Below are positions 1 through 13,319 of a DNA stretch of 64,000 nucleotides, one piece after another. The notes under the pieces were generated by a model that did not search any database, had not been told where the DNA came from, and saw only the letters and a program-made list of their open reading frames with translations. The position numbers were made by a program, and so were the translations under genes. The stretch is taken from positions 20,456,089-20,520,088 of the forward strand of contig NC_065922.1 of assembly GCF_024586455.1 (NCBI RefSeq). The letters are read 5' to 3'. The DNA is from Bactrocera neohumeralis (lineage: Eukaryota; Arthropoda; Insecta; Diptera; Tephritidae). Position 1 is the stretch's first letter, and each line of letters opens with the position of its first letter.

Positions 1-3000
1 TATCACTAGAAATGATAAAAGTAAATGCAATTGTTTCCCGGAAACCTCGATACACTTGCATAAGTAAAGGGCAAAGTTAAGCAGAGTAGAATACCTTGAT
101 TTGAGCGTAAAATTAAGACCCAAACCAAAAAATGTAAAGCAACTAAACAAGAACGCTCATCTAAGACTTTCGTCGTATTTTTATTGTTGTTATTGCTGCT
201 TTCCACACAAGAAATCTTCATCAACACCAGATTTCATTACTTGATAACTTCATTACACGCTCAGACATGTACACATACATACATACATATGAGTACAAAT
301 ATATATGAGGATGTGTTTGCTGCGAACCTTAAGGGGTATGACTTTGAAAGGTTTTGTAAAATAATAATTAAAAAATAATAATAATGGAGTTAATATTATC
401 AATGCAAGAATGTATATTTTTATGTTATGGATTTATGTTTCTGGATTTAGATTCCAAAATCACCGATATAATTTTTCAAAACTGTTTAATTCTAATTTAT
501 ATTGAAGCCAGAATAATGAGTTTGGAAAATTTGTTGATATTTTAGAAGAGAGAGAACCTAAGAGAGCAATAGAAAAGAGTTTGATTGAACATTTTAAGGT
601 ATCTTAGATCAAAAAGTATTTGAGAACAGTTGCTATTTTCACAATTGCTGCAAATTTAATTTTTATTGAAGCATTTAGGCCAATCTAGGGCCCTGCAAAT
701 TTTTGAGAGTATATTATGGGATTAAGAAACAATATGGGTTTGCACAGGACATTCTTTTTACTATTTTGTTATGTTTTAAGACCCTAAACCTTAAACTTAA
801 AGTACAAAAAAACAATAATTGCTTTGGTGAAAATTTAAGACTGACCTTAGCCCCTAAAAAATTTGAGAAAGTCTCACAGTAATTTTTTTTTAATTTTATT
901 ATATTTTTAGGCGCTTAACTGTACTTTAAATAAAAAAAAACAATAATTGCTTTGGTGTAAATTTTTGACAGACTTAACCCCTTAAAAAATTTGTCGACTT
1001 TCAAATAAAAAATATTTCAAATTCCAAAAATTTCAAATTTATTTCCTCATTGTATTTTCATGAAATTTGTTATAATTTTTTATAATTGAACAGATTCCAA
1101 ATATATTGAATTTTCACAAAAAAAAAACTTTAAAATAAAAATATTTAAAATAAAAAAAAATGTTAAATTCTTGGCAGTGACACCCCTTAAAGCACATAGC
1201 CAAACCAAAAAAGTAGTAATAATAAGTGAGTGAGTGATCCACATATGCGCTATACCCGGATGAAAGTAATTAAACTAAGTGCTTACAACCCATTTTAATT
1301 GTATATTAATGGCTTTGGCTGATAAGCGAAATGAGCGCAAGCGATTAGAGGCATCTTACATACAAGTGCGTGGCGTTATCAGTAATTTCGAACACATAGA
1401 GGGAAAAATGAAGATAACCTCAAATACATATACACAGCCACACACACATTGGTACATATCTGGCATGACATTCCGAGCATTAAACAGCAAGAATCTACGT
1501 TTCGCGTGATTACGGCGCTTTTGTGACCTTGACTCAATCGATGGCGCACGATAACGGCACATGAAATATTTTGTTCTATCAAATTTGTGTTTAAGTTTTG
1601 CTTTACCCAAGCATATGCGTGGGCAGTGAACAAAAATAGCTGAAATTTGAGCAAAAATACTCTTATTTTATCCATTTGTATGTTAAATGTTACTCATACG
1701 CCGTGGGTGGCGCAATAAAATTTTACATGTACCAAAACAACATAAATTCATATTTATGCCTGCAATTAATTTAAGTGAATTGAACACGTAAGCAACAAGG
1801 AAATTTTATTAAATGATAAACAATGAGCATGCAGTTATCGAAACAAATTAAACTAAACATGGATTTTAGTATTCATGTAGTCATGCTGAAATGTTGCTCA
1901 TACGCCCTGTGTGCTTTTAGTTTTGCCACACAATAAATATGTAATGAAGAAACAGTTAAGCCATCCTGAGCTTAAATTGCAACAAATGCGTGTAATTGGA
2001 AATTCACATAGCAATTATCGAAATATTTGAAAATTTTGAAATTTTTATTTGTGTAAAATCCAAAAATTTAAATTTATATCTTTTAGGTATTCATTGTTTT
2101 CTATTTTTAATATGATTTCATTTACGCGTCCTTTAGGGATTTGTGCCAAATTTTGTCCGTTTATTCACTAAGGTTTGCCATTTCATTATGGAATTTTTTC
2201 TTCCTGGAATTTAATTAAATTAACGCGGATAATCTCTATTTCCAACAAGGCGTTAGGCCGCTTCATGTTTCATGTCTAAACATGGACACATTAAATGTAA
2301 AATTTGCGACACGTTAATTTCGAGAAATGGCCCAGTCAAATGACCGCCAAGAACTTGCGCTTTAATGCCTCTAGATTATTTTTTCTAAGGATATCTTTAA
2401 ATTCAATTAACCAAAGCTCGAAGAGCTCGATTACAACATTCAGCGCATTATAGCCGGAATTCCAACCAAAATTTTAATCAAAAGCTCTAAATAATAACTT
2501 CTGGCAATGCAACTCGATTGCTTACTGTTTTATTTACTAAGAGATGAAATATATGTATGTAAAAGTAACGATTTCAACTATTAAGTATATTTCAGTGAAT
2601 ATAAAATTTTGATAAAAATAAGCCTTAATTGAATTTTTTTTCTTTCATAAGCATGCGTAGGCCATATTACAGCATATAGCTGCAAAACACTTCCCTCAAT
2701 GAAGTAATATAGTACATATAACATATTATCCACTCTTAATGTATTTGAGCATATTCCCCAAAGTTTGTTCAAGATCAAGTCGTCCAATTTAGTTTTGTTT
2801 ATCGTTGCCTATGGCGTATTCTTAAGGTTTGTATAGCCAAAGGTCATTTGCAATGACTACCTACGCAAAAATAAAATTTGGAACCCATGGCCAACCATAT
2901 CAAGCCCTGAACTAAAATCACCAAGAAAAGCATTAGAGAGTTCATACTAGAGCCACGTGGTGCATTTCACTACAAACAGTAATCCATGAAATTTGAAAAT

Positions 3001-4420
3001 CGTGGAACGAACTAAAGATGCTTACTAAAATAACAAGCTCAGATGGAAATGCTATACAGAGATGCTTCAGTGTGAAATACAGCAAATTATCATGATGAAT
3101 AGGAGAGTGAGATGTTTCAAGACAAAACACATACTTGTAATTATCCGTTTTCGCTTCATCATTTCTCTGTTCCATATCATTGCAAACTTGTGCATGGGTA
3201 AGACCTAAGAACATTAGTGAGTAGAAATCGTTATAAAAGAGTATGTGGGTGCCTCATTAAATTCGTTTAATTGCCTGCTTCAGTACTACCAAGTTTTGTT
3301 TTACAGATTTCAGACTATTTCTACCATTATAAATGCCTCCAAAGGCAAATTTACATAAAAACAAAACACAATGTCTTCTTATTGATTCGGTACGCTTAAT
3401 ATAGGGTCTACCAACAAGAGTGAAGTGATATTAAAATGTAATAAAATACTCCACTTGGTCAAAATGGGTTCTGCCTCTTTTTTTTTTTGTTATGGTAACC
3501 ACATGATCTGGGTAGCTATTTGACTGGCCATTTCTCGGAATTAACGAGTCGCCAATTTTTCAACGCAATGTGTTCAGTTTTAAACGTGCAATATGAAACG
3601 GCGCCCGCCTTGTTGAAAACTAAGAACGTCCGCGGTGATTTCATTCAATAACGGAGGAAAAATTGTCAACATCGTATTATAAAGCCCGCTTTTGATGACG
3701 ACGACATCAACGGACCCTATTCTTTTCGAAATGAAGCAGAATGAGTATGAGGCCATATCACAATCCGCATCAAACGCTCAAGTTTTGGGGATGCAATTGC
3801 ATTTCCTGAACCTCACAGGGGTTTGAAACAACCCAATAGCGACAATTTTGTTTGCTGACAAAACCATTATGCCAGAAATGGGCCTCATGAATTTTTATAA
3901 TAATCTTAAGTATAAAAATATTGTCTGCTGCAGTGAGTTGAATCTTAATTGCTGCCAGTCTTTTTCACGGCTATAATACCAAACCCACTCTAACTAATAT
4001 GACAAAAAGGAAACAACATTTTTACGTAATAAACACAATTATCGCCTTGAGACTAGACTCTTTTAGAGCTAATACAAACATGCCAACACTTAAACCAATT
4101 TTCCATACACTTGCTTTGAGCTTCGACATGAATGGCCGTCAGTATCCTCAATAAATCCTAGCTAATTTTTTGAGCGCCATTCGCAAGATTTCTGGACACG
4201 AGTAATTATGCGTTTGATGAATACATATGTTGTCTTTTGCGACCTCTACTCGACGTCGTTTTTACAAAAGATTCAGAACTTTTGTACAAGCTTAGAATTT
4301 ACACTCTTCAAAACCAAACATTAAACAAAATGTGTTGAGTCAATCCAAGATATGTGATAGACGGTGCAAGGACTGAGGCGAGTAGGTAGGTTAGTTGGAA
4401 AATTTACTACAGCGGCCATA
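1..4420. other. AT-rich non-coding DNA, no gene recognised
   Basis: The stretch is AT-rich with only short shadow frames. A direct duplication with a 128-bp spacing sits at about 805-1000 (the string ACAATAATTGCTTTGGTG occurs at 812 and 940). The stretch at 1175-1191 reads on the minus strand as TTAAGGGGTGTCACTG, similar to one end of the TTAA-flanked element at 55.8 kb. It may be the upstream intron of the Ras-like gene. Confidence 0.5.
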
Positions 4421-4421
4421 T

Positions 4422-5430
4422 AAAGGGATGCAAATTCGGTGTGGGAATCGTAGTGGGAGAGAGACTCCATCGCCGTATACTGTCATTCACCCCGGTGGAT
4501 GAACATCTAGGCACAACGCTCATTAGAGCACAGTTCTTCAACATATCGAAAGAGAAAGACGATGTGACCAAAGATCCCTTCTATGAGCGCTTTTAGCGCT
4601 CCTATGACAGCTCCACCCGCCACGATGTCAAAATCGTACATACAGAGTGGGCAAAAGAGGTATCCGTAAATTCAACTTCCACGAAGAGACTGATCGACTT
4701 CACCGGGGCCCAAAATATGATTACCTGTACTACTAGTTTCCAGCATAAGAAAATGATCTTGTTGGAGATCTGAATAGATAATATTGTTATTGCTTTGTTC
4801 AGACTGGATAAGGATGCGATGCAAATGGGTCTGGTAGTGAACGAGAGCAAGGCGAAATATCTTCTGTCATCAAATAAACAGTCGTTTGACTGTTGAGAGT
4901 CATAACTTTGAAGTCCTATGTAATTTCGTTTCTCTTGGAACCAGCATTAACACCAGCAACAACAATGTGAGACTCGAAATCCAACGCGGAATAACTCTTG
5001 CCAACAGGTGCTACTTCGAACGGAGTAGGCAATTGAAAAGAAAAGTCCTCTCTCGACGGACAAAGACTAAATTCCACAAGTCACTCATATGGTGCAGAGG
5101 CATGGACGATGACAACATTTGATGTGTCGGCTTTAAGAGTTTGCCAGAGAAAGGTTCTGCGGAAGATTTATGGTCCAAAGCGCATTGGCCACGGCGAATA
5201 TCGCATTCGATGGAACGATGAGCTGTACGAGATATACGACGACATTGACATAGTTCAAAGAAATAAAAGACAGCGGCTACGCTGGCTGGCTTCTGTCGTT
5301 CAAATGAATGAAAACACTCAAGTTCTGATAGTATCGATATCAGTATCCACCAGGAGAACCAGAAGACCTTTACTCCACTGGAAAGACCAGCTGGAGAAGG
5401 ACCTGGCTACACCACGTACCGGACCTGTAC
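4422..5430 (+). mobile_element. RTE-like non-LTR retrotransposon, internally deleted
   Basis: Fragments of the APE-type endonuclease (EEKDDVTKDPFYERF-like, then HDVKIV and RLIDF.GAQNM) are followed at about 4805 by the C-terminal part of the reverse-transcriptase protein (MGLVVNESKAKYLLS, HNFEVLCNFVSLGTSI, RKVLRKIYGP, EYRIRWNDELYEIYDDI, LHWKDQLEKDL). The whole reverse-transcriptase core is missing, and stops and frameshifts occur throughout. The copy is dead. The clade is assigned from remembered protein similarity. Confidence 0.75.
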
Positions 5431-6120
5431 ACCACGTACCGGTGTCTACTCCAGTAAAGAAGAAATATCCCGAAAATAAAATCTTGACTCGGTTTGCAAC
5501 ACTCCGAGTCAAATTTGATCAGATGAATAGTTTGTGCGATTCGCTACTCTCTAAGGCTTGGCAAACCGAAGGCAGTTGTTTAGAAATCATAGTGATATAT
5601 ACGGATATCTGCTAGCAAAATTCCTTTATTATTATCTTATTATAAAGAAATAAGTTTATCTTCCCAAAAAAATATATTAAATAGAGACAATGGCTCTTAA
5701 AACTCTTGCATAAATCTTGGTTCTTAAAATATTCTGCTTTTAATAGAGTCAGAGTTAATATGATATTCTGATATTTTTTTAGAAGCAATAAAAAGATTCA
5801 AAATATTTTTCAGAAATTTCTAAAATTTAAGATAAATTACTAATTGAAATAATGAATCATGGAGTATCACTTTCTCTACAGAAATACCTTGCCACAACTC
5901 TTCAAAGCATGTCAAAACCAGATTAGAACTAACTACGTGCGCGTGTATGCAGATGCGTCTTTGATAAAGTTTCGTTTGACTTGTTTTAATAAAGTTCAAT
6001 TTGTTCAAACTTAGGACCTGCGGTTATTGCCAACTTAATTATTACAATAATGCAATTACAGCAACAACTTGAGAACATGCAGCGTCTTCACCTTGCTGCA
6101 CACACAGCGCTGGCACTTGG
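5431..6120. other. Non-coding stretch, nothing recognised
   Basis: AT-rich DNA after the RTE copy. Open frames are short and show no known motif. Confidence 0.4.
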
Positions 6121-6124
6121 CAAC

Positions 6125-6255
6125 TAAACAAAAACAAAAACAAAACTAAAACCAAAAGCAAAAACAAAAACAAAACTAAACTCAGAAACACCAAAACAAA
6201 AACAAAACAAAAACAACAAAATGAAAGCACAAAAAGACAAACAAGAGCAAAAACA
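6125..6255 (+). repeat. (AAAAC)n simple repeat
   Basis: About 130 bp of AAAAC/AAAAGC/AACAAA units. The complement produces a spurious Phe/Leu/Val-rich open frame. The repeat lies about 350 bp before the first visible Ras-like exon, inside an intron or upstream DNA. Confidence 0.8.
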
Positions 6256-6610
6256 AAGTTTGCTTGCTCCTCACCCACAAAATGTCAATGCAAAATTCAA
6301 TTCACTAATGAAATTAAATGGAAATTCTTGTCTCTTTTTCAGCTTTTTTATTATTGCTGGTATCTTACACTGTGTTTCTCATTTTTTAATGTGCAGAAAA
6401 ATCCGATTACTGTTTCTTATTTTTTTGTTTTTTGTTTTGTCATAAAATATGTGCATATCTAAGAGAAAACAATAATAATATGCAAATTTTACATTATCTC
6501 TCATTGTTTCCACTTTCTCTTTCTCTTTTCCATATGATGCCATTTGCCTTTGCGTGGCGCTTTCCTGCCGCACAACGTCATTGTACCGGTGCGTCTTCCT
6601 GTCGGCACAG

Positions 6611-6808
6611 TTTCCTGCAATGCGCGCGCTCTCCATCTCATCGGCGGATGCATTCATTCTGGTGTATGATGTCACCGATGCGTCCACATTCGAGGAGGTG
6701 CGCATGATACGCGATCAAATACACGAGACCAAAGCGACCACAGCTGTGCCCATTGTGGTGGTGGGCAATAAAATTGACCTAGTTGCCGAGAAGGAGGACG
6801 CCAGGAAG
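6611..6808 (+). CDS. Ras-like GTPase exon a (G3 flank to G4)
   Basis: The 66 codons start directly after a CAG acceptor (6608-6610) and end before a strong GTAAGT donor at 6809. They encode the stretch from FPAMR (start of switch II) through AFILVYDVTD to the guanine-specificity motif NKID. The open frame reaches further left to 6554, but that part does not resemble a GTPase and is taken as intron. Confidence 0.88.
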
Positions 6809-9800
6809 GTAAGTGAAAAGCTATTTTTTAAATTCAAGTTTTATGTGGAGTATTGTCTTGAAAAGACTTGAAGACTTAGTTACGGAAGTGTAAATTTAAA
6901 GTGATTTTTCATGACTTGCTACAATATTGCTGCGTGAAGACTATGCACGATTGTTTGTTTTCTCTAACAAATCTCAGCTTTTTCTTGAGCGGTATACCAA
7001 AATCGCCAAAAACGGACTTTAGTCATACTCTACCTACCTACCTGCCTAGTTCCAAAAATCAATCCCTACGTATCCGATATATATCCGCGTAAATGATATT
7101 ACAAAAATATGTATTTTGCTAAGTTGGTAGGACTGACCTTAATTACTGCGCCAAATATGGGCGCGATCTCTCAACCAGTTTGTTTACAGCTGGTTAAGTC
7201 AGTACACCTTGGTAGTGCGTTACGATTTTGATTTATTTATTACCAAATTTCGTGTGCATTCTTTTCGAATGTTGGAAAAGGCTTACGAGTGGTGCAAAGC
7301 CTTTCAAAACGCTCGAGAGATCGTTGGTAACAAGCCTCGTTCTGGACGAGCTCCAACCTCTTCCACTGATGAATATATTAAAAGAGTGAAGGATATGGTG
7401 CTTGAAAATCGTTAGGCAAGTGTTATAGAGATGGCAAGAGGGCACGTTGAAACGCGTGCTTGCTCGACTCGTCCTGATAGAGGTTATGTTTTTTTCAAAA
7501 AGAGCACCGTAAACAGGTATTTTTGGTTATGCTTGATCTTGCGAATTTCGATCCCACATTCATGAAGAGCATTATAACTGCCGATGAGGCATGAGTTTAT
7601 AAGTTAGACATGAATAATAGTCGGAATGGAGGAAAACAATGGGCCGAAATCAAAGGGATGCTTGTTGTTTTTTTTTATATTCAAGGTTTGGTGCATGATA
7701 AATTTGTTTCGGAGGGGCAGATATCCAGTAAGGAGTTCTATTTAACCGTATTGAGGCATTTGTGTGAGAACATCTGTCGAAAACGGCCGGAATTGTGGAA
7801 GAACAATTAATGAATTTTATACGATGATAATGCACCATCGAATGGAGCCACGATTGTGATCGAACTTATATGAAATTTATAAAATTGGCTGAAGGAGCTG
7901 AAGGCCATCCCAAAAAGTGCTTATAGGAAGTGTTTTGAAGACTGGAAAAATCATATAGTTTTTAAGTTCGGCAACATATTTTTTTGGAACACTGTGGTTG
8001 CCAAATCCCGAAATATAAAAGGTGACCTACTAACAACAATCCCTCTAAATCCCTACAAAATAGCTGCCTAATTGAGCCGCTTGGCACTCGCCCGCTAACT
8101 AACTAAACGGCGCTGTGACTATGGCAGCTCAGTGAACAATTTGCTCATTATGCACGCGACTGCTGTTGTTGCTATTGTTTTTGTATTTGTCATGCGCCGT
8201 TTCACACATAATTTAGTTGTAATTTCATGTGCCACTTGTTCGCTTAGCCCTCACGAAAATTTATATGCTGTGTACCGTTGTTAAACGGTTAAGCGGACCA
8301 GTGGGACACAGAACGCGCGCAAATTTCCGCTGCAAACTACAGTTATTATTCATCAGCATTCGCTTGATGGCGCATTCCTAGAGGAATACTTAGCATTGTT
8401 GAATGGTTGTTGTGACATTGGCACAGATTTCATGTTGCGCCCAAAAGGCACCCTTTTATTCACGCCCCCACATACACTTTCTCACTCTCTCTCTCGCGCT
8501 CGCTCTCTCTCCTCTCGTGTTGCGAAGGTAATAAAAATGCAAATTTTCTTTATTTTAAAATGCTAAATTAACTTTGCTTATTGTTGTTTTTATTGCATTT
8601 TCGCATTTACGTTTTTCGACTATTTTCTTTTGTTTTGTTGTTTTTGGTCGTAAAAAGTTTTTAACATCATCAACAAATCCTCCAATATTCCTATACAATC
8701 TGACTTTTAAACGGATTATTCGACGCTCGTGTCTGATTGCATTTGTTTTTGCTCCAAAAGAAGGTAGCCATAGGCATGGGATGAGTATTTTGAGGAGGGG
8801 TTGCGCAGTTAGTCCAGATCTTCGAAGAACATAAATTATATCCCCATAAACCTAAAAATATTTAAGTTACAATGCATTTCTAGAATTATTTTCTCCAGTA
8901 CGAGGTTCCCATAATACCTGACCCCTTAAATATAGTTAGAAAGATGAAAAGTGTTAGATTCACCTACTACTTACCGATCCAAACAGTGTAATATCGTCGA
9001 AATAATAGCCCTTAGTCGGAAAAAGTTCTCGTCTATTCGGGGATTCTGGTTACGGGAACTCAGTTACTCCTGTTCGTTGGCTGACTATCAATGCAATTAA
9101 TGGCACGTCTTCTGCAGCAGACCTCGAAGCAAACTTCAGCCTTCGAAACCTTCGAAATGATTTGTTTAGAAATCATCTTATTTAGTAAAATAAAACCTTT
9201 TCTTTACTTTTTCACCCTCGTTATACCACACAAGTGACTAGCTTGAAAATCTGATTACGTCTCTTTAGCAAAAACTTAACTCAACTTAACCTAACTATTA
9301 TCAGCTCACACTGTACCCCGTAAAATTGGTGCACAAAACCCCCAAGCCATCACTGGTGACGCCTATGTGCCTCGCAAGGCAACAGCTGTTCGCTTACTTT
9401 CATTTCTTTTACCTACCGTTCCGTTATATTTTCGTTAATATTAAAGAAGTTTCAATTTACTTTGGCATTCTTGGCTTACACGCAGCATTTAATTCCCTTC
9501 CATGCGAGTAAATTCCTTACAAATATACTTTGTATCCCTTTTGTTTTGGGACTTTGCTGAAGTTTGCTCATTTGGAAGAAATAAACCAAAAATTATGCAC
9601 TCTGAGTGGCAGTTATTCATGTCCCTCCCATGAATTTTCGTATACGTAGACACGTATAACTATTTGTTGTATGAGTATTAGGGGTGGCCTTTATTCCAAT
9701 TTATTACAAAATAAGCAAAGTAAGAAAAAGTAAAGAAAGAGGAGCATACATCTTTCGAAAAACGCGAAACAGCATCTTTAATTTATGAAAGGAAGTATTA

Positions 9801-12800
9801 TTTTATCTGCTACTTGGAATTCACATAAATTCTGTCATAAAGTTTGCAATGTATACAGCGAGAACAAATTCACAGAAAAAACTACCGTTATATTTTATTT
9901 GTTTAATGACAGTTGCTGACAGAAAGAGATGTGGTCATCCTCGCGCGGATTGAAGCAATTCAGGCATAAACCATTTTCGCAAGCGCATTCGTAGGAATCT
10001 TCTTCTTCTTCTTATTTGGCGTAGACACCGCTTACGCGATTATAACCGAGTTAACAACAGCGCGCCAGTTGTTCTTCCTTTTCCTTTTTTTTGTAGCCAG
10101 ATCCTTCTCCACCTGGTCCTTCCAACGGAGTGGAGGTCTTCCTCTTCCTCTGCTTCCCCCGGCGGGTACAGCGTCGAATACATTCAGAGCTGGAGTGTTT
10201 TCAACCATTCGGACATGACATGACAGCGTAGCCACTGTCTCTTAGTTCGCTGAACTATGTCAATGTCGTCGTATATCTCGTACAGCTCATCGTTCCATCG
10301 AATGCGATATTCGCTGTCGCCAACGCGCAAAGGACCATAAATCTTTCGCAGAACTTTTCTCTCGAAAACTCGAATCTGCTTAGAAAGCAGAAAATTATGT
10401 CGAGGGAAATGATTATATCGACCAGATCAACGTCAAGACCAATTTGAAATGATCTCCACATGAAACCCTACCATCGGCCAACAAATCATCTTCTAACAAT
10501 GTGTTTGAAGCGAATTAAGCTTAGCAAATGCAAGCGGATTCTGCAGTGGATCGCCATCAACGGTCTTGAAAGTAACCTTTTACAGACGAAAAATGTTTCA
10601 TTGTTGAAGTTGTAATAAGAAAAACAACAAAATCTACGTAAAATTTTGCAAAGACGCAGAAAATATTGTTCCAAGGGTTGTTGGTTGGAAGTTTCCTGTA
10701 AAGGTATTACAACTATGCATGTTTTGGAAAAAGGGGTTAAAACTGGGGCATAAGTGTACCAGTAAGAAGTTTTTGAAGGTGTCGTAAAGCAGTTAGGCGA
10801 CGCTCTCCTAGATGGAGAGCATTTGATCTACACTAAGTAATACACTAAGAAAAAACCGCCCAGCAATGGTCTAAAAGCAATATTCTTGTTTAATAGCTAA
10901 TAGATGATTGGCCTCTTTGAAGTACAGATTTGAATCCATTGGACTAGAGTCCCTCCCAGAGAAATATGGTTAGTCTCAAAAATCTTTGGTTCGAGCAACG
11001 TCGTCAATGCGAATAGAAACTGTACGTCTGCCATTGATCAATAGCAGTCTTCGAAACACTTTTTGGGATGGCCTTCAGCTCCTTTAGCAAATTTTGATTT
11101 ATCCCTTCGCTCCACTGAAAACCGGTTCCACAGAGCGACAATTTCAATTTTGCGAACAAGGAAAAATTACACAGAGTCAAATCTGGTGAATACGGAGGTT
11201 GATCGATGGTATTCATTGCGTTTTTGGCTTTAAATTCGGTCACAATCGTGGCTCGATGCGATAGTGCATTACCATCGTGTAAAATTGTAAAATTCATGAA
11301 CTGTTCGTCCACAATTCTGGCTGTTTTCGACGGATATTTTCACATAAACGCCTCAATTCTGCCAAATATAACTCTTTATTGACCGTCTGTCCCTTTGAAA
11401 CACCAAACCACGTATATTGAAAAAAAGTGTTTAATAACCCCGGTTTTTATCCATGATTGTGCGATCAGAATTCGCACGATCAAGCATGTCCAAAGAGACC
11501 TGTTTACGGTACTCTTTTTAGAAAAATCCAGGTTTATCAAGACGTGTTGAGCAAGAACGCGTTTCATACCCAATATATCTACCAAAATCATTTGAACAGA
11601 CAATCGAGAGATTTGGAGCTTTTGCGGAACCGTCCCCCACCCTGGAACCATATTTGCATTACTTTAGGGTAGCGTTCCATTTTTCTTATTGAGAGATTTC
11701 CATCTGCGCAGCTGCGTCCATTTATTCGGTCAACCAGGTCTTCTAACTACTTCGATACGCACATTCAAAAAATGTGTGTTCAGGGTCGTCTTCTGTGGCG
11801 TCGTTTTAAGGCATGACAGCTACTTTCGGAAATATCCGTGACCGGATAACAGCTGAGTTGTGTAGAAATCGACTTCTCCGAATTCACGGCTTGCCCATAA
11901 CTTTAGGTATTTATTAGTCTGGCCGTCCATCTACCGCGACTTTCATTTTGCCATCTTCGTTTCTATGTTGTTATTGTATGTTTCTTTAATGCGCTCTTGT
12001 TATATTCGGATGCTTTTGGGTCATTTGAGGCACTACCGCTTATAATTAATAATGTCTCACCTGCCACAGTTCGGTAGGCTGATGCAACTCTGAAGGCTGC
12101 GGTGCGATGCACTCTGGCCACTACCTTACGCCGGTTTTCTTTTTTAAGCACATCTGCCCAGATCTCAGCGTCGTATAATAGGATGCTGATTATCGTCGAC
12201 ATTAGAAGCTTTATCTGCTGTTGAAAACATTTCGGACATCTAAAAACGCCATCAACACTATTGTTTTGTATTTATACCATCTACGCGTGCGACTTCTACA
12301 CTTTCAATTACACATTTTATAGCTCTTCGAGTTGATCTGCCAGGTCTAAAGCCATGTTGTCTAGGGGACAGTCCTCCAGCTTCGTTGATAGCCGCTTCTA
12401 GTCTGGGTTTAAGTAGCCGTTCATAGAGCTGTTCCGCTGTGTAAAGCATGCAAGTGGACGGTGTGTTGATGCCAAGTTGGGATCTCCTTTTCCACTACTG
12501 ATTAGCACCAGCTGTTGCTTTTTCCACGGTTCAAGGACTAAAGAGGACTTAAACTAAACTGACTGACCAAAATCAAGTTCTTGTTAGTATATTTTTTTTT
12601 ATTAAGGGTAGCTTCGGTTCAACCGGACTTCAAGTTTTCTCTTGTTTTTCCGTTCATTTAAGAACAGCTCTAATGTATGTAGCTATCTACGTTATCTATT
12701 TGTATATTCATAAACGCATACAAATATATAAAAGACAATGAAATTTGTTTGTAAGCATTTTTTGACGTTTGTTCGTCAGGCACTACCCCCACAACAGTAA

Positions 12801-13275
12801 AAGCTGCTTCCACTTACATATAAAATATTTTTATTTCTGGGATTTAGCCTGTCGACAACTCAAGCAAACCGAAAAATCTTGTCGCTTGATTTCGTGCAAT
12901 GTAAGCAACTTTATTCTTTGCGCACAAGGCTTTACATACACACGCATATGTATGTATGTAGAGAGGTGATGCATAGGCGATATGTATTGACATATACACA
13001 TACATATGTATTATACCATGTATAATAATATATATACACGTGTACAATATATATTTTTCCCCCAGCTACTTTCGCTGTGGGTCAGGCTGGTCACAATGCG
13101 CCTCGCTCTCCCACTTTAGACACCAAACGAGCTATGGGCTATAAATTGCAGCTTCTGGTAAATACCGATAATTTCAGTTACTGTTGCTCTTCAGATTGCC
13201 GTTAGCTCCTTTTTGCTGTTTTCGTTGTATTTTCGCCGCCTCATTTTATTGGCCCTCCCACTAACGAGCACATAC

Positions 13276-13319
<44 letters not shown>

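Noticed and set aside
3480..3900. Stretch that looked like a decayed DNA transposon
   Set aside because: The few peptide strings could not be tied to a family, and no terminal repeats were found.
6042..6278. Phe/Leu/Val-rich minus-strand frame resembling a membrane protein
   Set aside because: It is the translated complement of an (AAAAC)n simple repeat.
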